A stretch of 64,000 nucleotides of DNA from assembly GCA_025093555.1 (NCBI GenBank), contig JAIWNF010000039.1:186001-250000 (forward strand). The letters run 5' to 3'. The notes under the pieces were generated by a model. That model was not told the DNA's origin and ran no database searches. It was given only the letters and a program-made list of their open reading frames with translations. A program made the translations under genes and the position numbers. The DNA comes from Circinella umbellata (lineage: Eukaryota > Mucoromycota > Mucoromycetes > Mucorales > Lichtheimiaceae). Each line of letters opens with the position of its first letter. Position 1 is the first letter of the stretch. Of the stretch, positions 33,186-44,059 are shown one piece after another.

Positions 33186-34557
33186 ATGAAACGAGGAAAA
33201 AATAAAGCTGCATGGGGGCTTGATGCACTCATGGATAATTTGTTGATAACTGAAGAGGTTAGCTGCATACTACCTTCCTTTCTGTCTATTTCCATAGCAA
33301 CAACTAATATTAATAGTAACTAACCTTTATTTTATTTTCTATATTATTACCGCAGCAATTTTCAACACCACCACAACGACGAAAACCTCGTAGTTATACT
33401 ACAGCACCCCCTCAAACTACTCCAACTACTACTCCAACTTCACCTTCAAATATACATCGCATTTCAGCCACTCCATTATCACACAATAACTCTATAGCGT
33501 CTTCTGCATCCACCCGATCAACTCAATCACGGCATTCTACATTTTCATCCTCAAGTAATAATACGGATACCACGTTACCCGTGACCGTCTTTGAAGTACC
33601 TCATTCTTATGACGAAACGCCCTCACATACTCAGAAAGCCTCCAGCAAACCTGTTATCACATTATCACCAAAAGTTTATGTAGACCGACCTCATTTCACA
33701 GTGGCAACTTTTGGCAAGGTAACATTACTAAAGCTTATTTATTTATTTTAGTTTATGGATTTTGCTAAAAAAAAAAAAAGTTATGCGAGAGAATGAAGGT
33801 GATGATACCATTTCGTCGGCTTAGAAAATTAATTTTTCTCGGTTAACCCCGGGTGGTTTTTTTTTTTAATTTTATATTTTTTTAGACTGATATTGCAAAT
33901 TGGTTATTTGATCATATGCAACCTGATCGCGAAAATCGTTGGCAAGTCGATTCGGCAACTTCTTTACTTACGTTCAGTCCATTTACGAATAAAAGAAAAC
34001 TACTGGATCTTGGTGAACGACTGGGTATCTCCACATTTCTTGTTATTGCATCATCATTGTAAGTTTTATTTTGTTTACCACTTGTGCAACTCAACTATAG
34101 ACACTAAATGGATAATAATAGTGACTAATGATTTAATAAAAATATACATAGAGATATGTTCTATAAGCAACTCGATGTTATCGATAATTGTACGGGAAGC
34201 GTTGATCCTGATAGATTATGGTGGCGGCGACTTGTATTAATTGTAGATCAAGAAGTACCGTCCAATGAAATAATGAAACACCGTGAGCACATATTGCATG
34301 ATCAAGTACCCCAAATCCTGGAACGTTATGGCATGTCACATACTCCAGCTGTCATGTTTGTTTGTGCTTCTGGTAAACATTACCAAGAATATACATTACA
34401 ATGCAAACAGGTACTGCGACAATTGATTGATTCGAGTCATCGATTAGGGCGCTGGCGCCCTGATGAAGATGAAGATGACTTTTTGGATGCTGCGGTTATT
34501 CATTTGAGTCCACAAGGCAAAATGCCCGTTCGATCAATGACAAAATATAACAAATAA
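33186..34557 (+). CDS. hypothetical protein, 337 aa
   Basis: Four exons: 33186-33257, 33356-33718, 33886-34058, 34152-34557. Begins MKRGKNKAAWGLDALMDN, then a Thr/Ser/Pro-rich disordered region (about 25-120), then a folded part: TDIANWLFDHMQPDRENRW, KLLDLGERLGISTFLVIASS, DNCTGSVDPDRLWWRRLVLI, HTPAVMFVCASGKHYQEYTL, and an acidic segment (RWRPDEDEDDFLDAAVI). Phases close at every junction, supporting a real conserved gene. No domain recognised. It converges on the GATA factor gene with 386 bp between stops. Confidence 0.75.
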
Positions 34558-34943
34558 TGGACAACTTTTTTTTTTCTTTACTTATATATACCATTCAATG
34601 ACAACATCAAAATTATCACATATAATATATGCACATATCTTCACCTTCTTTTCCTGCTATACATCTTTTATTATTACATTATTATTACGTAGCTTATTTC
34701 TACCGCATGTATTATTATAATATTCTTTTTTTTGGGCATTTTGTAAACTCATATACGTATTATAACCCTCCGTCCTCTTTCACTTCTCTTTTAAAGCAAC
34801 ATAACATAAATTACACTTTGTTTTTCTTTGTTGAAATCAATATATACATAAATATAAATACTATAATGAAACAAGAAATTAAAGAAAAAGTAAACAAACA
34901 ACTGTGAAATACCATAAGAAAACCATAATAGTAAAGCTTTATT
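34558..34943. other. convergent intergenic region
   Basis: Holds the 3' flanks of the 33.2-kb gene and of the GATA gene; AT-rich, no further gene seen. Confidence 0.55.
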
Positions 34944-36230
34944 TCATAAAGAGAATTCGAATGGAGGTGGGGTAGCCGCACCAACAGCAGTAATAGGGGG
35001 AAGCCTCGGAAATAATTTATATTCCCTGGGAGACGAAGAAGGTGAAGAAGGAGATGGGGTAGCCATAGCAGTATGCTTATTATTACTATTAATGGGTGAT
35101 TGGGGTGATTCATATTTTTGTTGTTGTTTTTGTTCATCAACAAGTCGTGGGGGAGAATGGGTAGGAGGTGGTAAGCGAGCTAATGTTAAAAGCGACCGAG
35201 CAACATCTTCGACAGGAGTTTGTCGTTGAGCTAATGTGGTATCAATATCAGAAATCATATCCGAAGTTTCGTTTAATAAACCAGTTAAACGATCAACTTC
35301 ATGTTGTAAAGCTCGTCGCTTGTCTAAAAGAGCTTGGGTACTATGATTACAATAAAGAAATGACGATGATGATTGTTGCTGTTGATGATGTTGAGAATAT
35401 TGTTGACTAGGCGTAGGTGATGGTAAACGAATGGATTCAGGTGAAGAAAGAACGGCTGGGTATTGCTCTTGTTGAAGTGGTGGTAATAACATGGAATCAA
35501 TAGTAGGGGATGTAGTTGGACTTGGACTAGGACTAGATTGAGGACTTGGAGTGGATGAAGATGTAGTAGATGAAGAAGATGACATACCGTTGTGGTGATG
35601 GTTGTAACGATGATTATATTGGTTATCGCCAGGAGATTGTTCAACACTAGTGGTGTTACCAAGAGTTTCCATTTCAGGAATGATTTGAGATGACTCTTCT
35701 TCAATATCATCGCCATCTTGTTTTTTCATATTGCTATTTCGCTTATTCTTATCGGACGAACGTTTTCTTCGCTTTATTTCAGTACGCATCATAGTAATAG
35801 GACGATGTACGAGATGTAACTTGTAGTAAAGACCACAGGCATTACAAATAGCATTACCATTGGCGTCTCGACGCCAAAGTGGGGTGTTAGTTGTTTGGCA
35901 ATTGGCGCAGACAGACATATTGTCGGGTTGAAAAGCTCGTCGTTTACGACCGCGATTTGAACGTGGCTTGATATTGGTTGTAGTGTCGATGTTTTCATCT
36001 TGTTGCTGTGGTGATGATAAAATGTTGGAAGTGGATTGTTTTTGGATAGACAAGTCTTCATGAATTGTTTCACCGTTACTACAGGCATCGCATACAGGAC
36101 CTTGACCACTTTCGCGACTCCATAATGGTAAACGAAACATACTTCCACATTGTGCACAACGCAATACTGACTTTCTACGTCGTCGCTTGATAGGTTCTGT
36201 AGAAGTCTTATGAAGAGTTGGTGTTACCAT
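34944..36230 (-). CDS. GATA-type transcription factor with two zinc fingers, 428 aa
   Basis: Single exon. The second finger is canonical: C108-x2-C111-x17-C129-x2-C132 (CANCQTTNTPLWRRDANGN, then CNACGLYYKLH), followed by a basic tail (RTEIKRRKRSSDKNKR), so it should bind GATA sites. The first finger, C25-x2-C28-x18-C47-x2-C50 (CAQCGSMFRLPLWSRES), keeps the zinc ligands and the PLWSR but replaces NAC with DAC and lacks the usual basic tail. Two-finger fungal GATA factors include the iron/siderophore regulators, but these have a Cys-rich linker not seen here. The C-terminal half is Ser/Pro/Gln-rich with a helical stretch (RRALQHEVDRLTGLLNETSD). Likely a nuclear regulator; target pathway unknown. 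Confidence 0.88.
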   Translation of the reverse strand: MVTPTLHKTSTEPIKRRRRKSVLRCAQCGSMFRLPLWSRESGQGPVCDACSNGETIHEDLSIQKQSTSNILSSPQQQDENIDTTTNIKPRSNRGRKRRAFQPDNMSVCANCQTTNTPLWRRDANGNAICNACGLYYKLHLVHRPITMMRTEIKRRKRSSDKNKRNSNMKKQDGDDIEEESSQIIPEMETLGNTTSVEQSPGDNQYNHRYNHHHNGMSSSSSTTSSSTPSPQSSPSPSPTTSPTIDSMLLPPLQQEQYPAVLSSPESIRLPSPTPSQQYSQHHQQQQSSSSFLYCNHSTQALLDKRRALQHEVDRLTGLLNETSDMISDIDTTLAQRQTPVEDVARSLLTLARLPPPTHSPPRLVDEQKQQQKYESPQSPINSNNKHTAMATPSPSSPSSSPREYKLFPRLPPITAVGAATPPPFEFSL

Positions 36231-36674
36231 TGTTTTATTCTATTATTGATCTTCTATTATTATTATTTAATGTTTAACAACGTAGGATTGTATTTAAAGT
36301 AAAAAAAATGGAAGTGTTGTAGAATCAATTAATTGAAAAAAAAAAGTGTTAAAAAAGGAAGAATGAGGGAGCAGAAGAAGAAGAAATTAATCTCAAGACA
36401 ACAAAAAAATAAAAGTTTATAGAATAAGAAAGAAGGAGAAGAAACCCAAAATGTGAAAATTGCCACACATAGTTAAAAAGATAACGGTTGATCAAAAGGA
36501 ATCCAAGGTTATCGGACCAATCAGTGTGCATAAGCGGATCTTGAATAAGTCTGATTCCATTTCTTGTGTATATCTGCATTCGACAAAAGTATACTTTGGG
36601 TTGCTCCTTATCAGCTGAGTCAACTGTTCGTGCAACGATTTGATAAACTTATACGATTGGACAGAGATTAACGG
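36231..36674. other. upstream region of the GATA gene
   Basis: AT-rich, no gene supported. Likely shared promoter between the GATA gene and a possible small plus-strand gene at 36675. Confidence 0.45.
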
Positions 36675-37042
36675 ATGCTAGCCTTTGATCTCTCCAGCTT
36701 GTCCGGGCAGCCCCATAATAATCAACACCAATCTTTTGCCTTTGCTCCACCCACCGACACATACACACAATTGGTAAGTCTCCCCCTCTTTTTTTTTCTT
36801 TGCTTCATTTCTTATACATATAATACACCCCCCTCTTTTGATTTTATTTTTATTATCTTTTTTTTTTGATATAATTGCTACTTAGAACTTTTATCCGCTC
36901 ATAAAATTTCTTCTCTTTTTGAATGTAAAAGGTTTATTCGCGTTTATCAGTCAATAATGTGGTTCGTTTATTTTATTCACCATCACCACCTTATATTGTG
37001 ATGATATATAAGTTAATAACACTTTTTTTTTTGCTGATTTGA
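36675..37042 (+). CDS. possible small two-exon gene, 69 aa
   Basis: Exon 1 36675-36773 (MLAFDLSSLSGQPHNNQHQ) ends at a textbook TTG|GTAAGT donor; exon 2 36932-37042 follows a pyrimidine-rich AAAAG acceptor in phase 0 (VYSRLSVNNVVRLFYSPSPP, hydrophobic end). The first exon has coding-like composition; the second is less convincing. It could instead be the 5' exon of an alternative transcript. Confidence 0.3.
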
Positions 37043-40000
37043 TAAAGAAGATAATAATAAATATGTATATAATTATTGTATTACAAGTTTATTTTGGGTG
37101 GGGGGAGTACCGAGAGAGAGAAGAGAGAGAGGAGTGGTGTGGGTGGATTAAAGGGAGAGAAGGGGGAACATGTAATAACCGATATAGAAATTATGACTAT
37201 TAATTAGATAGTCAGAGAAATCATAATTATAATAGTAATATAATATGAACTTGTAAATTATTTTACGTCAAATATGGCTGCCTCAGCCCGAAAATTGTTT
37301 AATGATGATATAAACTTATACACAAAACGAATAGTTTAACCATCATTATCATCATCATCAGTATTTATTAATATCAAAATCCTCCTTGAATTCAAACAGT
37401 CATTATCTTTGTGCATATGTATATAAATTCAGCGTAAAAAAAATTTAACTTTGTTTGTTTATTTTTTGCTGATAAGTTTTATTTTTTATTTTTTGCCTTT
37501 TTTTGATAGAAAAGATCGGGGGAAAATAAAGCAATAAATATATGATAAAAATGTATGATGACATTGTTTCAATTATTGTTCTTCTTCTGGAATATTTAAT
37601 AAACAGTTTGTTATGGGCGCTTTTTCAGTCAGTCCCCTCCCCCCCCCCAAATTTGTCGAAATAGAAGATATCACTATTTTAGCTTCAAATATTTTATTTC
37701 TATGATTTGATAATCTTGCTTGTTTCTAAAATACAACAATGTGGTTTTCTTTTTCTTATCAATGACATACATGTAATGGAATCCTATGCAACATATTTTT
37801 TTTCTTCCAAAAGAGAAGAAAATACAAACAAATAAAAAAGATAAAGGAGTTGTGGAGGACATTATCAACATCTTATAATTTTTTTAATCAACATCTGTTT
37901 TGTTTTGACATCTTATTTTTCTCTCATAACACGATCTTAATCTGTCGCTAGTGCCACCTTAAACCTTACCTATATAAGCACTACAACTATATGAAGTTTC
38001 ACATGCGATATCCTATATATTCAAAAGATCAATAAACTTGTACTCTTTTCCATTACTTCGTTGTCATCTATATAAAATATGTGCATATGTTCTTTTTCCG
38101 TTAATGATACGTAGCATATAGGATTTAATAAGATAAGGCGAAAGGATCTGCACTCGTGCACAGTAATAATAATTTTTGAAAACATTTTGTATGGTTTGAC
38201 AAGCGAACAAACGGACGAAATAACATGTCTCTTTTTTTTTTGACTCGGTGAAATCAATAATAAATATTTAACTCGGAAATGGGGGGTAGGGTAGATGATG
38301 ATGACGAAGGAATCCAACAAAATTTGTGAGGAGTAAAGCAAATGTCCACTCAGAAGGTGCAAAATTATAGTAGATTATGGTGAGTTTATTTTTCCCATGT
38401 GATAGGTCCAACCTACCTTAAATGTTCTTTTTGTTATCTATAACCCTTTATTATTATTATTATGTATGATGTTAAATACCATATTCTGGGTTCATCTACA
38501 TTACACAACAAAAAAACAGAGAATAAAAGAAATGATTTTATTATTGCTCTTCGATTTTGTTATTGTTATTGTTCATTTTGGATTAACGTTTTATTTTTAT
38601 TCGTTCAAAGAAATAAAAAACAACTATCCAAAAGAGTAAAAAAAAAGACATTTAGCAATCAAATTCAAGTTGCAAACTTGAACCCCGGTCACCAAAATAT
38701 ATCTCTAATACAAGCAATAGCTTTAGTAAATGGGACCCGCGAAAGGGATATAGCCCGCCACTACCCCGAATGGACGGAGAGAATCAAAAAAAAAAAAAAA
38801 AAGGTTTGTTCTTCTTTTTCTTAACTAGGAAAATAGAGATAAAATAACAAGTGGACACTTTTTTTTTAATATGTACGAATTTAAAAAGATAAACGTTTCT
38901 TATTGATTTATTTGTTTGTTTTTATATAAATATGTTGATATCATTATCTTTTCTTTCTTTCTCCTTTTAAACGTCTGAGATCACAATTGGTGTAGCTTGC
39001 TTTTTTATGGTATTTGAGGAGGGGTCGGGAAAGAAACCTATGCTAAATTCCTCAATATGGTGTATTACCTCGATTGCATTGGAACAAGAAAGATAAATAA
39101 TGATATAAGAATTTCTAATCCTGTAATTGCGGAATGACAAATTGCTTTAATATTTAGCATTGAAACCCGATGACCCGGTGTTTTGAGAAGAAAGAGTGGG
39201 AAAATTCCACTATTTTGACGATAAGCTTTTTTGTTTATAGCCATATTTCTATAATTCAATTTCATTCGGAGCCCACCAAGAAATTTGTGCAATTAAAAAA
39301 GTTTTTATGTGTGGGAGAGACATCAAAGAAAGCAAAACAATATTAATTAGTAATCGGGAGGATAAGGGAAGAAGAAAAAGGTTGATCAATAATAACCACT
39401 TGAAAGAAGCACAAGGGTAACGAATATTGTTTTGCATTATTGTTTATCTTCCCACAGAAAAAAAAATAACAGTTTTGGCTTATCATCCGTTTTTCTTTTT
39501 TCTTTTTGAAGTTAAAAAAACTTTAAAACGTTTATCATTTTTTTATTACTTTTATAACCCATATAAAGTAATTGAAGACACATATGCCACAACTTTGAAA
39601 GAATAAGCAAAATTTTTACTTTATTATTCCCAAGTTGCCAACCGGATAGAAAAGCAAAAAGATATAGCCATAATTTTGAGTATACATAATGCCATGTAAT
39701 TATGATTGAAACAAAAAAGCATATTGAACCATAAATGTACATGTCAAGCGTAAGAAATTGATGGCGCTGAGCTTTTTAAAAGATATGATCAGTATTAAAG
39801 CGTAGTAATTATTTCATCCGTTGCTCTACCAATGACTTTATTGTTGTCAAGGTTTGCTAATGAAACAATATAAGCTATGACAAACTAGTTTTTTTCTTCA
39901 CTAACATTATCCCTCTTGATTCAATTTAAGGTTGGCATATATCAATTGTGAATTATGATAAAATAAAGTTAGTAAAACATTGCTTTTTGCCATATATATT

Positions 40001-41512
40001 TTATCTGGTACGCACTACAAATCCGGCTTCTTTCAATTTATACAATATTTATGCAGGTTATCTACCTGAACATTACCGCATCAAGCCAATAGAAAGTGGA
40101 CATTTTTTTTCTCCACTCGGCCGCAACTACACAACAGTCTCAAAATATATCTACCTTTATGTCATAAGCTATGGTGTACAAGCGTTTTTCAATCAACTCG
40201 TATATATAATTTATAACGACAGATCTGTAATATGGCTCCTTGGAGCAATATATTCCAATACTTGTTATCTATCAAATGCGTCGCCGAAATCAATTGACTG
40301 TACATACTCCATATTTGGTACCGTACGTAAATGAAATAAGTATCAACTTCTAATGAATGTATTTTTGACCACATATTGTATCTATTTACCATGTGATTAC
40401 ATTTGTTACATTTACTAGTACGTATAACCATTCTCGGAAGAATTGACAGTTAACTACGTAGTAAATACACTCATTGCCTTCTGAACGCTATTTGTAGTAA
40501 CTGTTTGCTACGTATCAGTGATGTATTTTGTTTAAAAGATTTTTTTTGTTCCATATTGAACCATTATGTTTTTCAAATACTTTTATTCTACTCGCTCCTC
40601 CTCAATATATGCATACTTATTAACTACCAAGTTAATCAAATTTATCACAGTTTTGAGATTAACCTCAAATTTAACGTAAAATCCAACCAACTTGTCACTT
40701 TCATGTTTTAAACTTGTTGAAACTCTTTAGGCTCACTTTTCGTATTACTGAGCCATCCTAGTTAAAAAAACACGAAAGCCCCGATGGACTATAAAGACAA
40801 TAGTAGCCATTTTATATTTTACTTCCAATAGTCTGTAACGGTCTACTTGAGAATAGGTTAACTTTTTAGTGCTTTCTATGCTTCTCTTAAAGAGTATTCT
40901 TCTGAATTGTATGCATGTTTAGTCAACGATTTATACGTAATGATGTGAGACCTTTATTTTACTAGGTATCCCGAGTAAACAGTGAGAAAATTATCCAATG
41001 ACATATATCTCAATATTTATACTTATATTTAAACAATACAGGATATCGGAAGTGAAACCTCACAATACATATGTTATTACTTGTTATTTTATTAAATATA
41101 AGTATTTATATGACACTACGTATAACTTTATTACATGAAAAGCTCGTAAGGAACCTTTTGAATAGCGTTTTCCAAATCGAATATGCGTTGATCGAAAGAT
41201 TAAGACGCCGGTGCGGGGAATTCCTTCTAGCTGCATAAAAAAAGTATTAAAAAGAAAAGTGCATAAAATACTATTCTTCAGATAAAATAGAAGACAAATA
41301 TGAATTACTCATTTCCATAGCTGCTGTTGTGTATAAACTTTAAAAAATTAATCAAGAGAAAGAGTGGGGGGAGAAGTAGAGATTGACTAAAATATAGCTC
41401 AAGGATGTTAAAAGAAAAGAGAGGGTAAATGAGTGTTAACTACAACATATACAACGAAAAAGAGATATTATACATAAATAGTGTCGCTCCTGATTATAAT
41501 ATGATTGATGTT
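37043..41512. other. gene-poor 4.5-kb region
   Basis: Mostly AT-rich with A/T-runs, a GA-rich patch at 37110-37160 and a C-run at 37637-37649. Coding-like traces: 38650-38800 plus strand (NQIQVANLNPGHQNISLIQA and ALVNGTRERDIARHYPEW, ending at an A-run) and the frame at 39948-40334. The rest holds nothing I can support. Confidence 0.45.
39948..40334 (+). CDS. coding-like open frame, 128 aa
   Basis: Starts MNYDKIKLVKHCFLPYIFY. The middle, NPASFNLYNIYAGYLPEHYR and GHFFSPLGRNYTTVSKYIYL, has a natural residue mixture, and FNQLVYIIYNDRSVIWLLGA could be membrane-spanning. No domain, no splice evidence; may be a relic. Confidence 0.3.
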   Translation: MNYDKIKLVKHCFLPYIFYLVRTTNPASFNLYNIYAGYLPEHYRIKPIESGHFFSPLGRNYTTVSKYIYLYVISYGVQAFFNQLVYIIYNDRSVIWLLGAIYSNTCYLSNASPKSIDCTYSIFGTVRK

Positions 41513-42546
41513 CTACCAAATACTATGTTCTGAAATTCGTTGCATATCAAAATCATATGGGTTTGTCATTTGGCATATAAACCATTCTGGCGACGCTTGA
41601 ATTTTATCAAACTCAACTTGGATTGCAGTTACACTTGGAAGCATTACTCGATAATGTACTGACACATCTTGTATATCTCCAAAAGATACTTCATTTTCAA
41701 ACTCTCCATTTAAATGAGCTTGATGACATAAGTCACGTACACCTAAAGGTATACTACTCATCATATTGGCTTGTTCAAGTCGAAAATGGTGCCGCTGTTG
41801 TTGCTGTTCGTTTTCCTCTTCTTCATTATTGTCAGTGCCAATCTTTGCGAAGTAAAGCTGTATATCGATTTCAGTATGACGAGGGTTAACTGGAAGTAAA
41901 ATACTTCTTTTTCTATGTACTACCGTCAATGCAGACGTTACTGCTGCCGATGAGGATGAGTCATTCGTACTGTTGTTGTCATTGATCTTGAGGGCACGGA
42001 AACCGTGTTCATCATCGAGTGGCAAAATATCAAATTCTAATGCGAGTGTCTCTTTATTGATTGTACAATGTTCACCTAAAAGTCTGGCTTCTTGATCATT
42101 CCAATTCTCGGGAAGTGTTTCTGATATGTCATTATTTTTTGTGTTATTAGAAGAAGACAAAGTAGTACCATTGCTAGCTGTAACTGGATTGTTATTCTGC
42201 TCTTCTGCTTGATCTTCTCGTACTACAAACTGCGTCACTGCGTTTACCTATAAGCACTTATAAGCTACTGAACACTTTCTTCGTTTTTTTTATTATTTTC
42301 TGAAGAAATAGCATTCTTCCCACTCATTCATTTATTCCTCCATCTACTCACATAAATGCGCCAACCATCTTTTTTTATTTGAAATGTGATTCGTTCGGTC
42401 AAAATGGGAACAACCATATTACGATACCATGGATTGATTCGCCCAACACAAACTAAATCTCTGTCCGGAAGCATTCGTAAAAGATAGTCAATCACTTCAA
42501 TAGGTAACTTTGATAAGATTCCTACCGGTGATTGTAGCATTGGCAT
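41513..42546 (-). CDS. F-box protein, 309 aa
   Basis: Two exons: 42546-42352 and 42247-41513 (GTGAGT donor, TTATAG acceptor, phase 0). The F-box is at residues about 10-50 (LSKLPIEVIDYLLRMLPDRD, LVCVGRINPWYRNMVVPIL), which would contact Skp1 in an SCF ubiquitin ligase. The rest contains an Asn/Ser/Thr-rich insert, a Glu/Gln repeat (NNEEEENEQQQQRHH) and a beta-rich C-terminus (VSFGDIQDVSVHYRVMLPSV, EWFICQMTNPYDFDMQR) probably acting as a substrate domain of unknown type. No WD40 or LRR motifs are visible. Confidence 0.82.
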
Positions 42547-44059
42547 TGTATAATTGTGTATATGATTGTATAAACTTATAAAAAAAAAAAAGAGGCTAAT
42601 TTATGCACTGACTTTTTCAAGAGAAAATAGCTCTTTGTTCTTTGTGGTTCTCAATTATTGGTTAAAGTACCCGTTCATTATTTTCATGAATTATTTTTAT
42701 TTCACCCATTACTCTTAAAAGAGGCACATATTCTTACTCGCAGTAACTATTATATCGTAAAAAAAGATCGGATTCTTGCCCTTTTATGATACATATCTTG
42801 TTTTTTTTGGTTGAATATCGCTTAACGTTTTTTTTACTCTTTGATCCTGGCACCGGTGTCACGATTATTGGTCAGGCGTTTTGGCCGCATGTACATAGAT
42901 GCGCCATCGAGAAAACATTACATCCTTGATGAGGGCAATAAGACTGTACATTGATACCATCGCTTACAGTTATTGATTATGTTGTATATCTCTTTATCAG
43001 GATTAAATTTGGCAGTAACCCTATTTTGATGGATAAGAAACGCTATGATTGTGACTATAATGATAATTCGGTATATAATATATCAGTGTGGACTGTGCTT
43101 CTTCACACTTTTTATTCATTATAATCCTTAGTGTTGTAAATGAACGTAGAGTCCCATGGTTACAGTTGGCTCTTTGTTATTCTTTAGTCACCAGGATACA
43201 TAGTAATTGTAGTCCATCAGCTATAAAATAAAGGATACCCGTTAATTTAGCTACTGATGGACCATCATTCTATAAATAAAGAAAAGAAAGCTTTTAACTA
43301 TTTTTTCATTCTTCTAAGTATAGTTTTCAAAGATTGTATATTTGAACCACTATGCTGACTACCTACCAGTCAGAGGAATTCGTTTAAAATTATAATTTAC
43401 AACTAAGCAATTAGGTATTATGAACATATGTACTTGAAAAAAAAACCTAATTACGGTACAAGCTATATCAATACAACATATAATAGTATTATACTTTTAA
43501 TTTTTGTCTAATGATATAATTTCTCTCTCGTCCACTATTGAAACATTAAAGTATACCTCTATCATATAAAGTGGGCAAGTAACGTATAGATTTTTGTCAT
43601 TTATCATCCAGTTACAACAATTCTGCTATCATTAATTGGAGCAGCAACTTATACTATATTAGCAAAACAATTTATAGAGAAATTTAAGTACAAATATATG
43701 TATATCATCTATCGTAGTGATCTACTGTTTAAAGTTTCTTTTTTATTTTATTATAATTAAGATGCGGATTTACTTAGGATGCGTGTGAGTGTGTGTATCT
43801 GCGAGGTGTATGTTTTTACGTGTGGTTTTTGATTGTTGATTGTCGTTGCTTTTATATAAAAGTGTTGTGTGTGTTTAGTGTGATTGAGAAGGTAAAAGAG
43901 AGGGATTTTTGTATATAGTAAAAAATAATATAGTCATGAATATATATATGTGTGTATTTTGTGCATACGCTTTAAATACATTTAGCGTTTAGCTTCTTGG
44001 ATAAATGTCTATCATAGCATTATTAAAAGTATTATTAGTATTACTCTGAAGAAATGAAG
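42547..44059. other. intergenic, 1.5 kb
   Basis: No gene supported. A short plus-strand stretch at 42839-42927 (FDPGTGVTIIGQAFWPHVHR) looks coding-like but is isolated by stops. The last 300 bp is the 3' flank of exportin-T with TG-rich repeats. Confidence 0.45.

Noticed and set aside
35168..35716. Plus- and minus-strand overlapping frames within the GATA gene
   Set aside because: Low-complexity shadows of Ser/Pro/Gln codons in the real frame.
42839..42927. Coding-like stretch FDPGTGVTIIGQAFWPHVHR
   Set aside because: Only 29 residues between stops, no splice sites and no recognisable family; left as a note only.
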